This document shows positions 32,404 through 44,457 of a stretch of DNA of 64,000 nucleotides, in pieces; within the stretch, counting starts at the first letter, position 1; each line of letters opens with the position of its first letter. The DNA lies in the NCBI RefSeq assembly GCF_030272615.1, contig NC_081405.1, positions 19,180,547 to 19,244,546 on the forward strand. The letters run 5' to 3'. Both the position numbers and the translations under genes were made by a program. This DNA is from Cryptomeria japonica (lineage: Eukaryota > Streptophyta > Pinopsida > Cupressales > Cupressaceae). The notes beneath the pieces were generated by a model. The model searched no databases. It worked only from the letters and a program-made list of their open reading frames with translations, and was not told the origin of the DNA.

Positions 32404-32713
32404 TGTTGAAACGTGGAGACTAATCAGCAAAGTACTGTACACTCAACACGTATCTTTGTCGGGGTCTGGGGTCAGGCCGGGCCCTGGGCGGGGGTTTGGG
32501 GGCGGTAGCCCCCGAGAAATTTTTTTTTCCGTTTTTTTTGTTGATGAAAACTGACATTGTAATAAAACCCTAAAAAGGCCGACTTTGTTTGTTGCCCTAA
32601 AAAATGCATGTTATAAGCGGCTGTTATGCTTAAGGCATTGTAATGTTGATGTACTATTTTTGCTAGATAATAAGAAAGATTGGACGGCTATGTATGGTGG
32701 ACGTAACCCATTC
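32404..32713 (+). repeat. Truncated 3' LTR of the copia element
   Basis: It starts TGTTGAAACGTGG and follows the 5' LTR to CGTAACCCATTC, then changes abruptly to unrelated sequence. About 90 bp of the LTR end are missing, so no target duplication can be read. Confidence 0.88.
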
Positions 32714-32929
32714 TTGAAAAGGTATATACACAAGCAATATTTTGCTGTGGTTTTAAGGGTTTCCATGTAAATCATGTGTTCTACTTGTGTTGTGTAATTG
32801 TTGCATTTTATATGTATGATATTGTGCAATTGACATGCTTATGGTTTTCAATTTGAAAAAGAAAAGAATTGTATTATACTGATTCACCTCCCTCTCAATA
32901 TAATTGTGTGCTCTTCAGGATACTCTGAA
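32714..32929. other. Junction between two truncated LTRs
   Basis: About 215 bp of AT-rich sequence not matched elsewhere in the window. Both neighbours are broken at this junction. Confidence 0.45.
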
Positions 32930-33556
32930 CTCCTTGATTAATCAGTTTTGAATTTAAGAAAGTGTCTTGCAAATAGGAAGGACGACCAGCCTCCCGAGTT
33001 CATGAGAGTTGAAGTACCAGCCCATTCTTTTATGCCATCTTGAGATGGATGGATTGGAGATCTTGCCATGCTTGTGGGCTGGGAGGTGAATGAGTGCTCT
33101 TGGGCTTGATCAAGGAGGATGGCTAGCATCCAAGGTGGACTGAGGGATGGAATGGATCTAAAATCCTTCCATGCTCTCACAGTGCAAGGACGACCATCCT
33201 TGAGATTGCAGTTTGCAAACATATCCAATGAATTCCTAATATGGTTGACTATAGAAATATGCCTTGGACTAAACATTAATGTTATTAGGATATATTGATT
33301 TAGATATGAATGTTGCTTATGCTATCATGAATTCTTAATATTTGATATTTTAATGTAATTGATATTTAATGTTTTAATGTCAATTATCTAGTAATTCATT
33401 TTGTTTGTAGGACCTAAACCAGGATTATCTTATATAATGCATTACAAAGGTAATATTAGTATGAAGTTACATTTGTAAATGATTTGCATTCCTCAACTTA
33501 TTGAAATTGTTGTTTTAGGGCAAAATCGTGAATATCCCAAGAGGGGATATTACGGT

Positions 33557-33568
33557 TGGTATCAGAGC
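33557..33568 (+). other. Primer binding site
   Basis: TGGTATCAGAGC follows the LTR end GGGGATATTACG, where the usual terminal CA has become CG. Confidence 0.85.
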
Positions 33569-35140
33569 TTTGATTTTGCCAGCCTGCGGGATAAAGATAA
33601 AATAATAGATATCAGATAACTCTACTTCTCTTGCTGAAGGTTGAACTTGTTACTTACTGCATGTGGGATGGATAATAACAAGTTGAAACTATTTGCTATT
33701 GGCTGCCAGCATTCATATGGGCAGCAAAGTCAAGAAATCATAACTGCAAAACATTACTAAAATAAACCATAAGATGGCACCTAATAGAAAATGGCAGAGA
33801 GGAGCCTACCAGGAAATCCTATGCAGAAGCTAGGTTCTATATGAACAGATTGAAAACAGAAGACGTTGCAAGTCAATCACATGATGTATCTTAATTACCC
33901 ATCAATAAACCCACACTTTCTGAATACCTGTGTTGGTCACCTCACCAAGTGTTGCAAGAAATTTTTTAACCTCTATATTGATAAACTAGTCAAAGACAAA
34001 ACTCAAATCAGATAATTTAAAATACTTATGTTGAACAAAGTTATGAATTAAATAAACATGCTTTGGAGAAAGACATACCATCCTTTCAATCACAAAACCT
34101 GAGAAAGGTTGATCCCTTTCATGATACTTAACAACCGCAAAATCCACAAGAAGTCCACAATATACAAAACAAATTGGAGTCAACTTCAAAACCCTTGAGC
34201 CCTAAGGTTCCTAAGGAATTCAAAGATACCCAGCACACTTGCGATAAACTAAATCAAGGCTTCCAAGCCAATCACTCAAGAATCAATCTCAACTCAATGC
34301 AACAACACTCTAGAATCATGCAATTAAACAGTCACAACACATCATCTACTTAACATGTGACAAGGTATAATTATCAATCTGCAATATCATCATTAGGTGC
34401 AATTGAAACACTCACAATTATTAAACTCTGACATACACACAATTGGAATTTGCAAGAAGTGCAACACAATCAATTTGCATCATCATTGATCTACAACATC
34501 TCCCCTCAGGGAGGAAAGAGTAACAAATACTTTATAGAGCTACCCTAAATGGGAAGTCTTAAAACAAATATTTGAATGAAGTAATGATCATCATTGCAAT
34601 AACTTGGCAACATCCTTCAGATTTTCATCATCACAACTCTACAATTCAAATTGTCATACCATGGTAACATGTCTAATCTGACATAATACAAGATCTATCA
34701 TAAATATAAATCATTTATTAAAGTACCCATTGTCAATCTGACTTAGTCGCTCAACACAGTTACCACGAAAGATAAGGCAAGGATGTAACTTATGCCTTGG
34801 GAAATTGCCATGATACAATAGGTTTCATCTTCTTGTTATGGTATTCATTGGAAGGAACCTTGAATAATCATCCCACAAAACTCACACTAGTGCACATAAG
34901 TTCATACAAAAGAAGGAAATTAGTTTATTGGATTCCTACCACGTATCTATGAAAAGATTCTATTACAGAATAAGGATATTTTATTGGAGAAGGGGGGATT
35001 TTTTTTTACCAAGGAGATAGATTTTCATAAAAAGCAAAGTTAGAAGTTGCAAAGTCCAAAACCATTTCATATTGGGAATCATCTTGAACACTCTCTCCAT
35101 GATCATTGCTCGAGGACAAGCAAACTTGGGCAGCGTGGAC
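33569..35140. other. Internal region of the non-coding LTR element
   Basis: AT-rich sequence with no long open frame and no retroelement domain in any frame. CTTGGGCAGCGTGGAC lies before the 3' LTR in place of a clear polypurine tract. Confidence 0.55.
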
Positions 35141-36826
35141 TATAATGTCCCCTTTTGTAATAGGATTTAATAATAAATAATAATAATGAAATTAAAATAT
35201 GAAAGATAAAAATAAAATATAATATAATTAAACTTTAAATAAGTTTAATGAATGGTCAAAAGCCATGAAATGAAGAGTTGAGACTCCCTCAAACATGAGA
35301 TATAAAAGGGAGAAGAGTTCATTTCAAGGGGGATTTGGAGGAAGGAAGAAAGAATGGAGCATGTGAATCAAGGAAGGTTAAATGTTAGAAGAAAGGAATA
35401 GGAAGAAAATAAGTGACTATTCAAATGGCAGAAATTATTAAGGGTTGTACTTTTTCAAAGGGTGGTAATTGTGAAAGGTTATGACTAATTTAAAGGGCAG
35501 AAATCATGAAGGCCTGTACTCTTGTGAAGGGTGGTAACTGTGAAAGGTTGTGACTCTTTCAAAGGGCAGAAATTATGAAGGGTTGTATACTTTCAAAGGG
35601 TAGTAATTGTGAAAGGTTGTGACTCTTGCAAAGGGCAGTCATGATGAAGAGGTGTGACTTCTCCCTCACATTGGAAGATATAAAGGGGAAAAGGTTTCAT
35701 TTGAGGAACACATCCAAGGGAGATAATTTGGAAAATAATCAATTATTCTCAAAAGGCAGCAATGGAGGGTGGTGACTCAATTCTTTTGAATGGTGGTGAC
35801 CGTTTCACCAATAAAGTATAAAGGAGAAATCATTCCAAGCAGTCAAGGACCACTTATCAATCATCACACACCAATACATCAAATCAGCACTCAATCATCA
35901 CTCGTCACTCTACAAATTCAACAAGCATTTATTCATCCATCAATCATCAATTGGGAATAAAGGAATCAAGTAAACGAACCAACAATCAATTCTTCCATCA
36001 ATTCAATCAGTCTAATATCAATCATTCAAACATCCATCATTCAAAAATCAACTATTCAACCATCAACCATTCTATCATCAAATCATTCAAATGTGAATCA
36101 TTAAAGTATCAGTTCATTTAGTATCATTTAAGCATCCACTCATCAATCCTTCAAGAAATGATGATAAAGAGAAATCAAGCATTCAGGTATACTCTAGAAA
36201 ATCCCTTGAGCAATCAGCTTTGAATTAAGGAAGTGTTTTGCAAATAGGAAGGACGACCAACCTTCCGAGTTCATGAGAGTTGAAGTACTGATCCATTCTT
36301 CATCAAGTACGCCACCCCAAGATGGATGGATTGAAGGTCCTTCCATGCTCGTGGGTTGGGAGGCAAATGAGTGCTCTTGGGTTTGATTGAGGAGGATGAC
36401 CAGCCTCCAAGGTGGACCGAGGGATGAATGGATCTAAACTCCTTCCATGCTCTTGCAATACAAGGACGGTCATCCTTGAGATTGCGGTTTGCAAACATTT
36501 CCAACGAATTTCTAATATGGTTGACTATAGGAATATGCCTTGGACTAAATATTAATGTTATTAGGATATATTGATTTAAATATGAATGCTGCTTATGCTA
36601 TCAAGAATTCTTAATATTTGATATTTTAATGTCATTGATATTTAATGTCAATTATCTAGTAATTAATTTTGTTTGTAGGACCTAAACCGAGATAATCTTA
36701 TATAATTCATTACAATTGGTAATATTAGTATGAAGTTACTTTTATAAATTATTTGCATTCCTCAACTTAAATTGGAATTATTGTTTTAGGGCAAAAATCA
36801 GGAATATCCCAAGAGGGGGCATTACA
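35141..36826 (+). repeat. Full 3' LTR, 1,686 bp
   Basis: It starts TATAATGTCCCC (first G changed to A relative to the TGTAATGTCCCC of the copy at 9383) and ends GAGGGGGCATTACA. A TATA box (GATATAAAAGGGAGAAG) is at about 35297, and a second, similar one at about 35675. Imperfect tandem units containing AAAGGGCAGAAAT...GAAGG(G/C)TTGTAC repeat between 35440 and 35640. The last 600 bp match 32930-33553. Confidence 0.8.
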
Positions 36827-37757
36827 CATAGATGTGCTTGCACTTAATGATTAAATTGACAATATCAGTGTTTTAGTACTTTGTGAGTACTCATGGGACT
36901 TGTGAGTCCTATAGCTTGGCGAGTCAACTTGCCAAGGACTTGCAAGGCAAGTTTCAATGAATACTCATTTGAGTCTTGACCAAGGACTCGCCGAGTCCTC
37001 GGCTTGGACTCCCAAGTCTTGTGTTTGGACTCTCGGGTTTGTCTCGGTGTGTTAAAACAGGAAAAAGTGAGTTTTTCTTTCATTTTTTGGCTCAAACTTG
37101 TCCATTTCAGGTTTGAATAGTGAAATAGCAAGGGAAGGAGCGAAGAAGACAAGCATTTGTGTAGGAATAAAAGGGCATTGAGCCAATAAAAGTGGAAAAA
37201 ACAGTAAAAAAAGTCATAATTTTGGCTTATAAATGCACACCCTCTATCATTGGGTTTTTCTCACATCTAACACCTTGTGCAACTTATCATTGCTGCCCCT
37301 TAAACTCATTAGGGTCTCCACTCCTAAACCCCCACTAGTTATTGGGATCTCTTGTCATATAGGAAATTTGATTACAATGAGGGGGTTTGGGAGTGGAATT
37401 ACACAAATGAGGTTAAAGTTGTCAACTGATTTATTTTTTTGTGTAATTCTATGGTTTTTTTTGGCTGAGTCCTTGACGAGTCCGTGCTGAGTCTTGAGAT
37501 TGAGTCAAAGTTTTGGGCTGCCAATTCGAGTTTGAGTCCTCGTTTTCAAACTATGGATAATATAAATGATAGTGTAGATGTTTATTTTCATTTTGAAGCT
37601 CTTGTCCTTGATGATTGTGAAGATAGTGAGCATGTAGATGCATATGAGGGCTTATTTCTTTGGTGCATGATTTGTTGTCTACCCCATGTTGATTGTGCTT
37701 CAAGTGGGCTGCAAGGGCATGATAGAATAAATGAGGTAGAAGAGGTAAAGTGCTAAT
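36827..37757. other. Spacer, no gene recognised
   Basis: GAGTCC/GACTCG-rich words occur at 36880-37030 and 37450-37530. The 90-codon frame at 37484-37756 has no recognised domain and is probably chance. Confidence 0.35.
37317..37397. mobile_element. Miniature inverted-repeat sequence, copy 2
   Basis: It runs from CTCCACTCCTAAACCCCC to GGGGGTTTGGGAGTGGA, with inverted ends, and its reverse complement matches 1575-1657. It is better preserved than copy 1, with longer matching arms. Confidence 0.6.
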
Positions 37758-39200
37758 CGTTGATGTGTTTTTTAGGCACATGCGAACACAAAATAAAATA
37801 CCCAAAAGTATCTTATCCTCTCTTGAACAAAATCTCTCAAATGCTGAAGATTAGCTTAAGGATCACTTGAGAAGACTCCAAGGTTCATAAATGTAGGGTC
37901 ACTACGTGTGGATAAGCTCATTGGTTTGATGTGATTATGCTGGAATCACAAGGGGACTTACGTTTGAATGCCTGAATGCTTAAATTGCTGAAACTTAGAT
38001 CATCTGATGTTGCAATATGGTGATGCTTTTGATCCTAAACTAGTTGGAGTTTGAAAAAATGGCAAAAGATGAAGGATTGAGAGAGTCTATTCTAATCCTA
38101 AGAATGTAGGAAGATGAGTGAATGATTAGATGGAATCCGACTGAGCTAGGTCTCTCTATCAACTTGAACAATTTGACACAAGCTCAGTGCAATCTTCAAA
38201 GGATATTTCAAAGATATTCAAATCAATACCATCAAACATCGATCACCATTCAAGTTAATGCATAAGCAATGAATGTAGAATGATTTGAAGTTAAGCTCAT
38301 ATCATTCCAGTTGACCACACAAGGCACACTTACAATCAGTAAGAGGCTAGTGGTATGGACTAGGCGGATTCCACATGAATACATTCAACAAATTCCTCCA
38401 TTCAATCTAATTTATTTATCATCTAACATGGAGATCCAACAAGAAACCATGCACATTGTAAAGAAACAACACACTTCACCATAACTTCAATGAAAATGGA
38501 GTTCATTTACAACTTTAGGCAACAATTTCTGCCTTCTCTTCTTCTACTACTCACTATTAACTATTCACAACTGCTATTAACCTTTACAAATGAAGAGTTT
38601 GAGCTTTATATAGAGAGCTCATTTACAATGAACGACCAGGATTGATTCTCCATCAATGGCCAAGATTTTACAATAAAACCCTAATTAGGGTTTGTTACAA
38701 CAAACTCTCCTTAACTAGTGAATAAATTACATTCAATGAGCGTGGACCAATAGATATCAAGGGTAGGTACATCAGAGTTTGTACATCCATGGGTGAGCTT
38801 GGTTCATTGAATCAAGACGTGCTGATGTGGACTTCTCTAATTGGTGGAGAGGATGACGGGGATGCCACATCAATCTCGCACTTTGTAGATTTGATTTGAT
38901 TCATCATCATGAAGGGATATTGAGAGATATCTTTTGATACCCTACGTTATCCAGTTTGTTTAAAGTGATGATGATGATGAGAAGCAAACTTTGATTAACT
39001 CTTCTGAAACTATTTGCTTCTTCAATCATGTTCGATGTAGGTCTTGTGATGACTTTGGTCGATCCTCCTCTTGCTCATGATATGCTTGATGAATGATGCA
39101 ACTGGTTGAATGTAGCTCTTCATTACGGATTTCCGTACGGTCTATGATGCAATTCAATTCTTGGATTTCCGTACGGTCTATGTACGGTCATTCGGTGGAG
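37758..39200 (-). mobile_element. E2: partial relative of E1 and E3
   Basis: It begins CGTTGATGTGT, close to TGTTGACGTGT of E1 and E3, and matches E1 in order through AAATACCCAAAAGTATCTTA, GATCACTTGAGAAGACTCC, CACAAGGGGACTTACGT and CCTAATTAGGGTTTGTTACA. Similarity fades after about 38960. At 39127-39146 and 39163-39182 the unit GGATTTCCGTACGGTCTATG occurs twice around a CCGTACGG palindrome, possibly the start of a hairpin array that is cut off. No matching right end was found. Confidence 0.7.
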
Positions 39201-39369
39201 AAAGATTGTGTGGTGGCGCAGAAGCATTTAAAACAAAAAAGTTTCGAGGGGTAGCATCTGGAGGAAAGGTCCCACGTTGGAGGAAAATAGGCACGTGCAG
39301 AAGCTTGTTAATTTAACCCTATTTTTTAAATATTAAAGAGGGCACAAAAGATAGAGGCAAAATTATTTA

Positions 39370-41918
39370 ATGGACGCCAGTGGTGGAAAAACTTGGCAAA
39401 AGCAGTTACGGCAGTTACTTACTACAGTGCCGTCAACCTCTGGGAACAAGAAAGTTGTTCGGATTCTACCTTTGGGTGTGAAGGTGAGGGGCGGCATGGT
39501 TGACAACAACAAAAGTAAAGGGAAAAAGGTGCAACCCAAAGTGCAGTAGTAGATGGCAGCAAAGAATGATGTGATAATGGACACCATTACTTTCGAGGGT
39601 TTGACTGGAACAGATTGTAGGAAATGGTGGAACGAGACCCCGCATGATGACCCTATGAAGACATAGCTATGACTTGCGCAGGTACAGTGGGCCATCCAGA
39701 TGCCCATTTTTTGCATTAAGGACTTTGAGGTGGTGTTGCGGGCCATGATTTGTGCCTATGACCCACACAGGCGGTAGTCCGTATTTGACTACGAGCACCA
39801 ACAGATTACAGTGTCCTTTGCTTCGACAAAATTTACAAGAGTTTTTGGTATTCCGGGGGTGCAAGGAAAGAAAGTGGACAAGGGGCAGAAAAGCTCCCCA
39901 GATTTAAAAGATAAACTTCTCAATCTGATGTGTCGCGATGACCTCACACAAGCGGAACTTGATAGTCTCTAGCATGTAAGCAAAGGAAGAGGTCTAAAGA
40001 AGTCATTCCTGAGAGAGGGGATATGGCGATGCCTTGTCGATGTATTGAAGAGCCGCCTGATGGGAGCGAGTAGGGCTTCAGATATTGCCATGGCGCCGGG
40101 GGTGCTGGTGAATGGCATTCGTAATGGCGTGGTATATGACTGGGCATCGGTACTCGCAGATAGGATGGAGGAATTCATGACCCTCCAGCACAGGACCTTC
40201 TACATGCCCTACCATGCGATTGGGCTCTTCCTCGATGCGGTACGCCTTCACGGCTCACCGGACGCACAACACTTGGCACCCCAAGGCCGTGTACACCCGG
40301 GGCAGCCGCCTATATTTTATTGGGTTCACTTGGATACGATGGCACTAAGCGAAGATACACAATCAGGCAAGAAACGGAAGTGACGGGTGGTGGTGTCTGA
40401 GGCAGAGACAAAGTCGGAGTCCGCCTCTAGTTCCCTGAGTGAGGAGGCAGGGGACTCCAGTGATACGGCCACCGAGAGTAGTTTCAGAATGGTGGGTAGA
40501 GGCGAACAACAGGTAGAGGAGGAGATGGGGGCAACATCTTCTGCAGTAGCGCACACAACCACACCACCTCTCATAGTTGGGCCAACAGCAGCCACACGGC
40601 TCTCGGATGAGTTATCTGAGCAGACGGTCTCAGCAAGTACCACTTGGCCTCTCCCTGGTGCGGCCGGTTCCTGGGTTTGGGCAGGGCCGGACACCTGTGA
40701 TTATGATCCCCCCACAGGCAGTCGCGACATTAGTAGCCTTACCAGAGCATCACGTGGTCGACGACAGGAGTCTCACGACAACAGTAGAGGTTGGGGACAG
40801 TAGCGGGAAGATGGATAGGGAGGCCATACAAGAAGAGCAACTTGGAGGGAGTGGTATGCCTTCCCAGATGGACATGAGTGCGTGGCTGAGTCGGTACAAA
40901 ATGACACCACTAGCACTAGTTGGAGTAGCGGTCCTCTCCCCATGGTGTGAGCCGAGCCCACACGAGATTGTGGACCTGGTCGGAGACAGTTCACCAGAGA
41001 TCACGGATTGTGCAGAGCGACCACTCACCCATTCTTGAGTTGGTGTTGAGTCCCAGACAAGAGGAGGAGTTGATCCCGAGCCTCCCGCATGACAAGCCAT
41101 TCCAGAGTCCTCACAGAGATGGTGTCCTAGCATCTCCAAGAGTGGAGGGCGATAGGGAATTGGAGCAGTTCCTTGCTGATATGGCTGTGGAAGCGCGACA
41201 AATGGTAGCCTTTGTGCGGTCTCAGGGAGATACTTGGACAGATGAGGAGTTGGAGCAGTTACTCGGGTTTATGAGGGGAAGGTGCACAATACACTTTGCG
41301 TAGTGTTTTGAGTCTGGTGGATGGCCTGCTACAGAAACCTTATAGATGTTGGAGAATTGGGACCTCCGTGAGCAGGTTGGCAAGACCAGTAGACAGTCCT
41401 TGTTGCAAAGGATAGAGCAGGTTTTCCGAGAGACCTACTATGAGTTGCGGAGGACGCAGTATATTGCTGAGAGTACTGAGACCCAACGTCAGGAGACTGT
41501 GCTGGCACGAGACGAGTTGGCTGCTCGACTCCAGCAGATGGAGGAGTCGCATAGAGAGCAATTGGCTCGGGAGAAGGCCTCATGGGATGCAGAGCGTGCT
41601 ACCTTGGACTCAATGTTAGCCGAGGAGAGGTCGGCGAAGGGTGCCTTGGAGGTACAATTGGTGGAAGCCCGCGAGGACAGGGCTATGTTGGAGACTTGCT
41701 TGGGTAGTGCCTTGGAGATGGTAGAGCAGAAAGATAAAGAGGTCTTGGAGGCGGCGCTGATGGTGAAAATAGCGATGGAGCGACAGATGGTTGCAGAGCG
41801 GGACCTCAAGTTGTGGACTGAGCAGGTCTATGAGTTACGGGCTCGCTTGGAAGCCGCAGCCCACGCGTCGGCACCCTCCTCACTAGGGAAGCTTCCTCCA
41901 CCCCATTCTCAGTCCTGA
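39370..41918 (+). pseudogene. Decayed coiled-coil protein gene, relative of the E3 protein
   Basis: From ATG at 39370 (MDASGGKTWQKQ) one frame can be followed to 40803 through stops at about 39547, 39550, 39664, 39670, 39775, 39970 and 40381, then through frame changes to 41346-41918. The N-terminal part has VFGIPGVQGKK, then VYDWASVLADRM and FYMPYHAIGLFL. These align in order and spacing with AFDIPF, FDWAQIISDNI and YFTMTSYLVYMF of the E3 protein. A Ser/Glu-rich acidic middle follows, then a long Glu/Arg/Leu coiled coil (41400-41870). I infer a link to the plant transposon-associated protein family found with LTR elements. Its biochemical role is unknown. Confidence 0.65.
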
Positions 41919-41981
41919 ATTCTCTGTTGTTAATCATCCCATTTTGTTTTCAGTCATCAAGAGACAACCTTGTTTTTTTTG

Positions 41982-42270
41982 GGGGATGATGTTGGTGGTA
42001 ATATTGTACGGGAATAAAACAGTAGTTAATTAGGTAGTACTTTACTTTGTTAGTAAGGTAACCGAGGGATAGTAGTTACGGGTGCGACGGTTGCCCGTTG
42101 CATCCCCTTGGTACCTTTATATACCATGGACGGTAACTGGTAAAGACATGATTATGAATGGAATAGTATCTCTTATATTTGCTTGATCTTATCTGGTATC
42201 TATGGCATTATTGTTTTGCATTGAGTATTCTATCTGTATGTTCTAAACTGTTCACCCAGAGGGTAAACAA
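41982..42270 (+). repeat. LTR-like 3' end beside the decayed coiled-coil gene
   Basis: A purine-rich run (TTTTTTTTGGGGGA) precedes TGATGTTGGTGGTAAT, as a polypurine tract precedes a 3' LTR. CCTTTATATACCATGG at about 42113-42128 is TATA-like. No 5' LTR was found, so the assignment is tentative. Confidence 0.45.
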
Positions 42271-44457
42271 GTAAAAGCTGTAATCCTTCAATTGGCCAAG
42301 TCTGTGTTCAAGTCCAAGTAAAAAATTAGCATGTTGAGTTTGAGCCAAGTTCAAGTGTTAGACTATGACTTGTACAAATGAATGAAGGATAGTAAACCTA
42401 TCTCAAATGATGTAGGTTTGCTACTTTCTTCTCTTCTACTCATTTCCGCTCTCTTTCTTTGTATTCTTACAAAATGAAAAAATGGAAAAATGAGTGATTT
42501 TTTAAATTTTAGGTGCTAGTGTTTTTCTTTTAGGTTTAGGGTTGTTGTAAAGGGGTGTGGGGGTCCTTGGGGCTGCTGCCTTTTTAATTTTTGTTATTGT
42601 GTTTCTTCTGTTTAAATTAAAACTTTTGTAGGTAGAATGGTCGAGGGATGTTCCTTGGCCATCCGTTGCCGTTTCTTACTGACGCCTATTATTTTTTCAT
42701 CAATTATTCTGATGATGATACTTATGTGGAAGAAACTTGGAACTATAACAACCATGGGCAAATCATAAACAATCTTGGTGACTTCAACTGATTTCTTACT
42801 GAAATTGCACTCATAAACTTTCATTCTTTCCAAAAACTTACAAAACCTAGTATATTGAAATTCTATGCTTTGTCAAAGATAAAACCATCAAAAATCATTC
42901 TTAGCGCTTGTTATATAAAGGTTTGATTGCTTAACTCTATGCGCTGTATTGAAAAATGAGACAACTCTGCAACTTGATGGTTTAGAAATGCCAGGGTGTA
43001 GCTAATATAAAATAAAATGCAATCTCTCGCATAGTCAAGCACATTCCTTTCATGCTGAAAAAGCTGCACAAGAAGCCCTAGGCATTTGAATGAAGAATGG
43101 AAAGATGATGTGAAACCCTAGGCATTTTTATAAACTACTTTTTTTTGTTCTTTGATTACTGAAAGGTCTGTGGTAACTGCTGTAGATGTTTGAAATTGAA
43201 GGACAAAGATGAAACCATTGCTGTAACCCTCGTAAAACCACAACAAACCAGTAGAAAATCTTGCTGGAGATGTTTATTATGGCAGCTGAATGAATTGTAT
43301 ATTGCTGCCAAAACTGCAAGATGCTTTGAAAAGTGAACAATGTTGCTCAAAACCTGTTTGAGCCTGCTGAAAATCTGCACTCGCACCTGCAAACTTGAAT
43401 GCACACTGCATGCTTAGGAGGTCATCATCACATCTTATTGATTTTTGGCAATGTCTTATAATGGCATGCCTGAATACTGGAGATTCTGTTTCATATGCTT
43501 TTGCAAAGTTTGGTTCTGTTTGAAGTGGCATGCATGATGCATCTGAACATGGACTACCACTTTGCACTGTTTCACAATTCAAAAATCTTTCCCATTTCTC
43601 TTACCAGCATGCTGTTAGGGTCTGGTGGCCTTTTTTTGTTTTGTAATTTATCATTTAGGTGTTTTAATATTTTCTTTATTTGTTCACATAAAATGTTTTT
43701 AAACTTCTGCTTAATCTGTCTTATGGTGCATGCCTGACCATCCTGATCCCCCTTTCACTTTTGGAAAATTTTGTCCTCTTTTAATTACTGTGCACTCTCA
43801 GCAGTCTTCTGCTGATTTTGAGATTTCAAACAACTTATGGTCTGCTTCCTATTGGTGTGTGCTTAGAGTCTTTTCTGCTGGAGTGCTCCTCATGCTTAAG
43901 TGTTCAACTTTTCATCACTTCAAACTTTTTCACCTTTATAGTGTTCTGGTGTGATCCAAGGACTTAAGTGGACAACCTTTTTGAACTTTAAATAAGTTTC
44001 TGGGACATCTTTCACCCTGGCACATTCCTATATATTGGAAGACCACTTTTTGTGTTTATCACTTTATTAGGACACTGCATTCAAGTGTATTGGAGTGCTT
44101 CAATGCACTGGCATGCCCATTTTCATGCCTTGACCATTTTTTTTGTCTTCTTTCACATGCATTGCAAGCTTTGATCTTTACCTCATCTGATGTGTTGCAA
44201 AGCTTCTATTGTGGCTATACAAAATCATTGATTAGAGTTTGAAAGCACAACATTTATGAACATGGTAGACTTGTATTTGGCAGAACCCACTAATGACAAT
44301 GTTTTGACTCCAAAAATGACCCTGCACAAAAAAATAGTGTGGGTATAAGTTTACAAATGTTTTGAAGTACTAACATTTGGTTTCAGTACACCAGAACTTG
44401 TTGTGAAAATGACTCCTAGTCTGGGTCCTCTAATGATTAGATTCATCTTGTTTGCAG
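42271..44457 (+). other. Remainder of the giant intron before exon D
   Basis: Low-copy-looking AT-rich sequence. The frames at 43277-43582 and 43495-43954 carry no domain. It ends in a pyrimidine stretch and the acceptor TTTGCAG at 44451-44457. Confidence 0.55.

Larger units (their letters stand above)
16603..32713 (+). mobile_element. Ty1/copia element interrupted by a nested chromovirus
   Basis: 5' LTR 16603-17003, primer site at 17006, gag-pol in two halves (17064-18354 and 29639-32270), purine tract CCAAGTGGGAGAT before the 3' LTR at 32404. A chromovirus occupies 18355-29638. The 3' LTR stops about 90 bp early at 32713. Coding parts contain many stops and lost catalytic residues, so this is an old inactive copy. 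Confidence 0.9.
32930..36826 (+). mobile_element. Non-coding LTR element (LARD/TRIM-like) with truncated 5' LTR
   Basis: 5' LTR remnant 32930-33553, primer site TGGTATCAGAGC at 33557-33568, a 1.57-kb internal region without any gag or pol similarity, and a full 3' LTR at 35141-36826. Related LTR pieces lie at 8910-9383 and 13400-13716, so the family is multicopy. It needs proteins from other elements to move. Confidence 0.8.

Noticed and set aside
37484-37756. 90-codon frame starting MLSLEIESKF
   Set aside because: No domain; it ends at the border of E2 in AT-rich DNA and looks like chance.
39363-41583. Several minus-strand frames opposite the coiled-coil pseudogene (39363-39746, 40326-40694, 40750-41139, 41489-41809)
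   Set aside because: They are antisense shadows. The plus strand shows the coiled-coil pattern and the motifs shared with the E3 protein.
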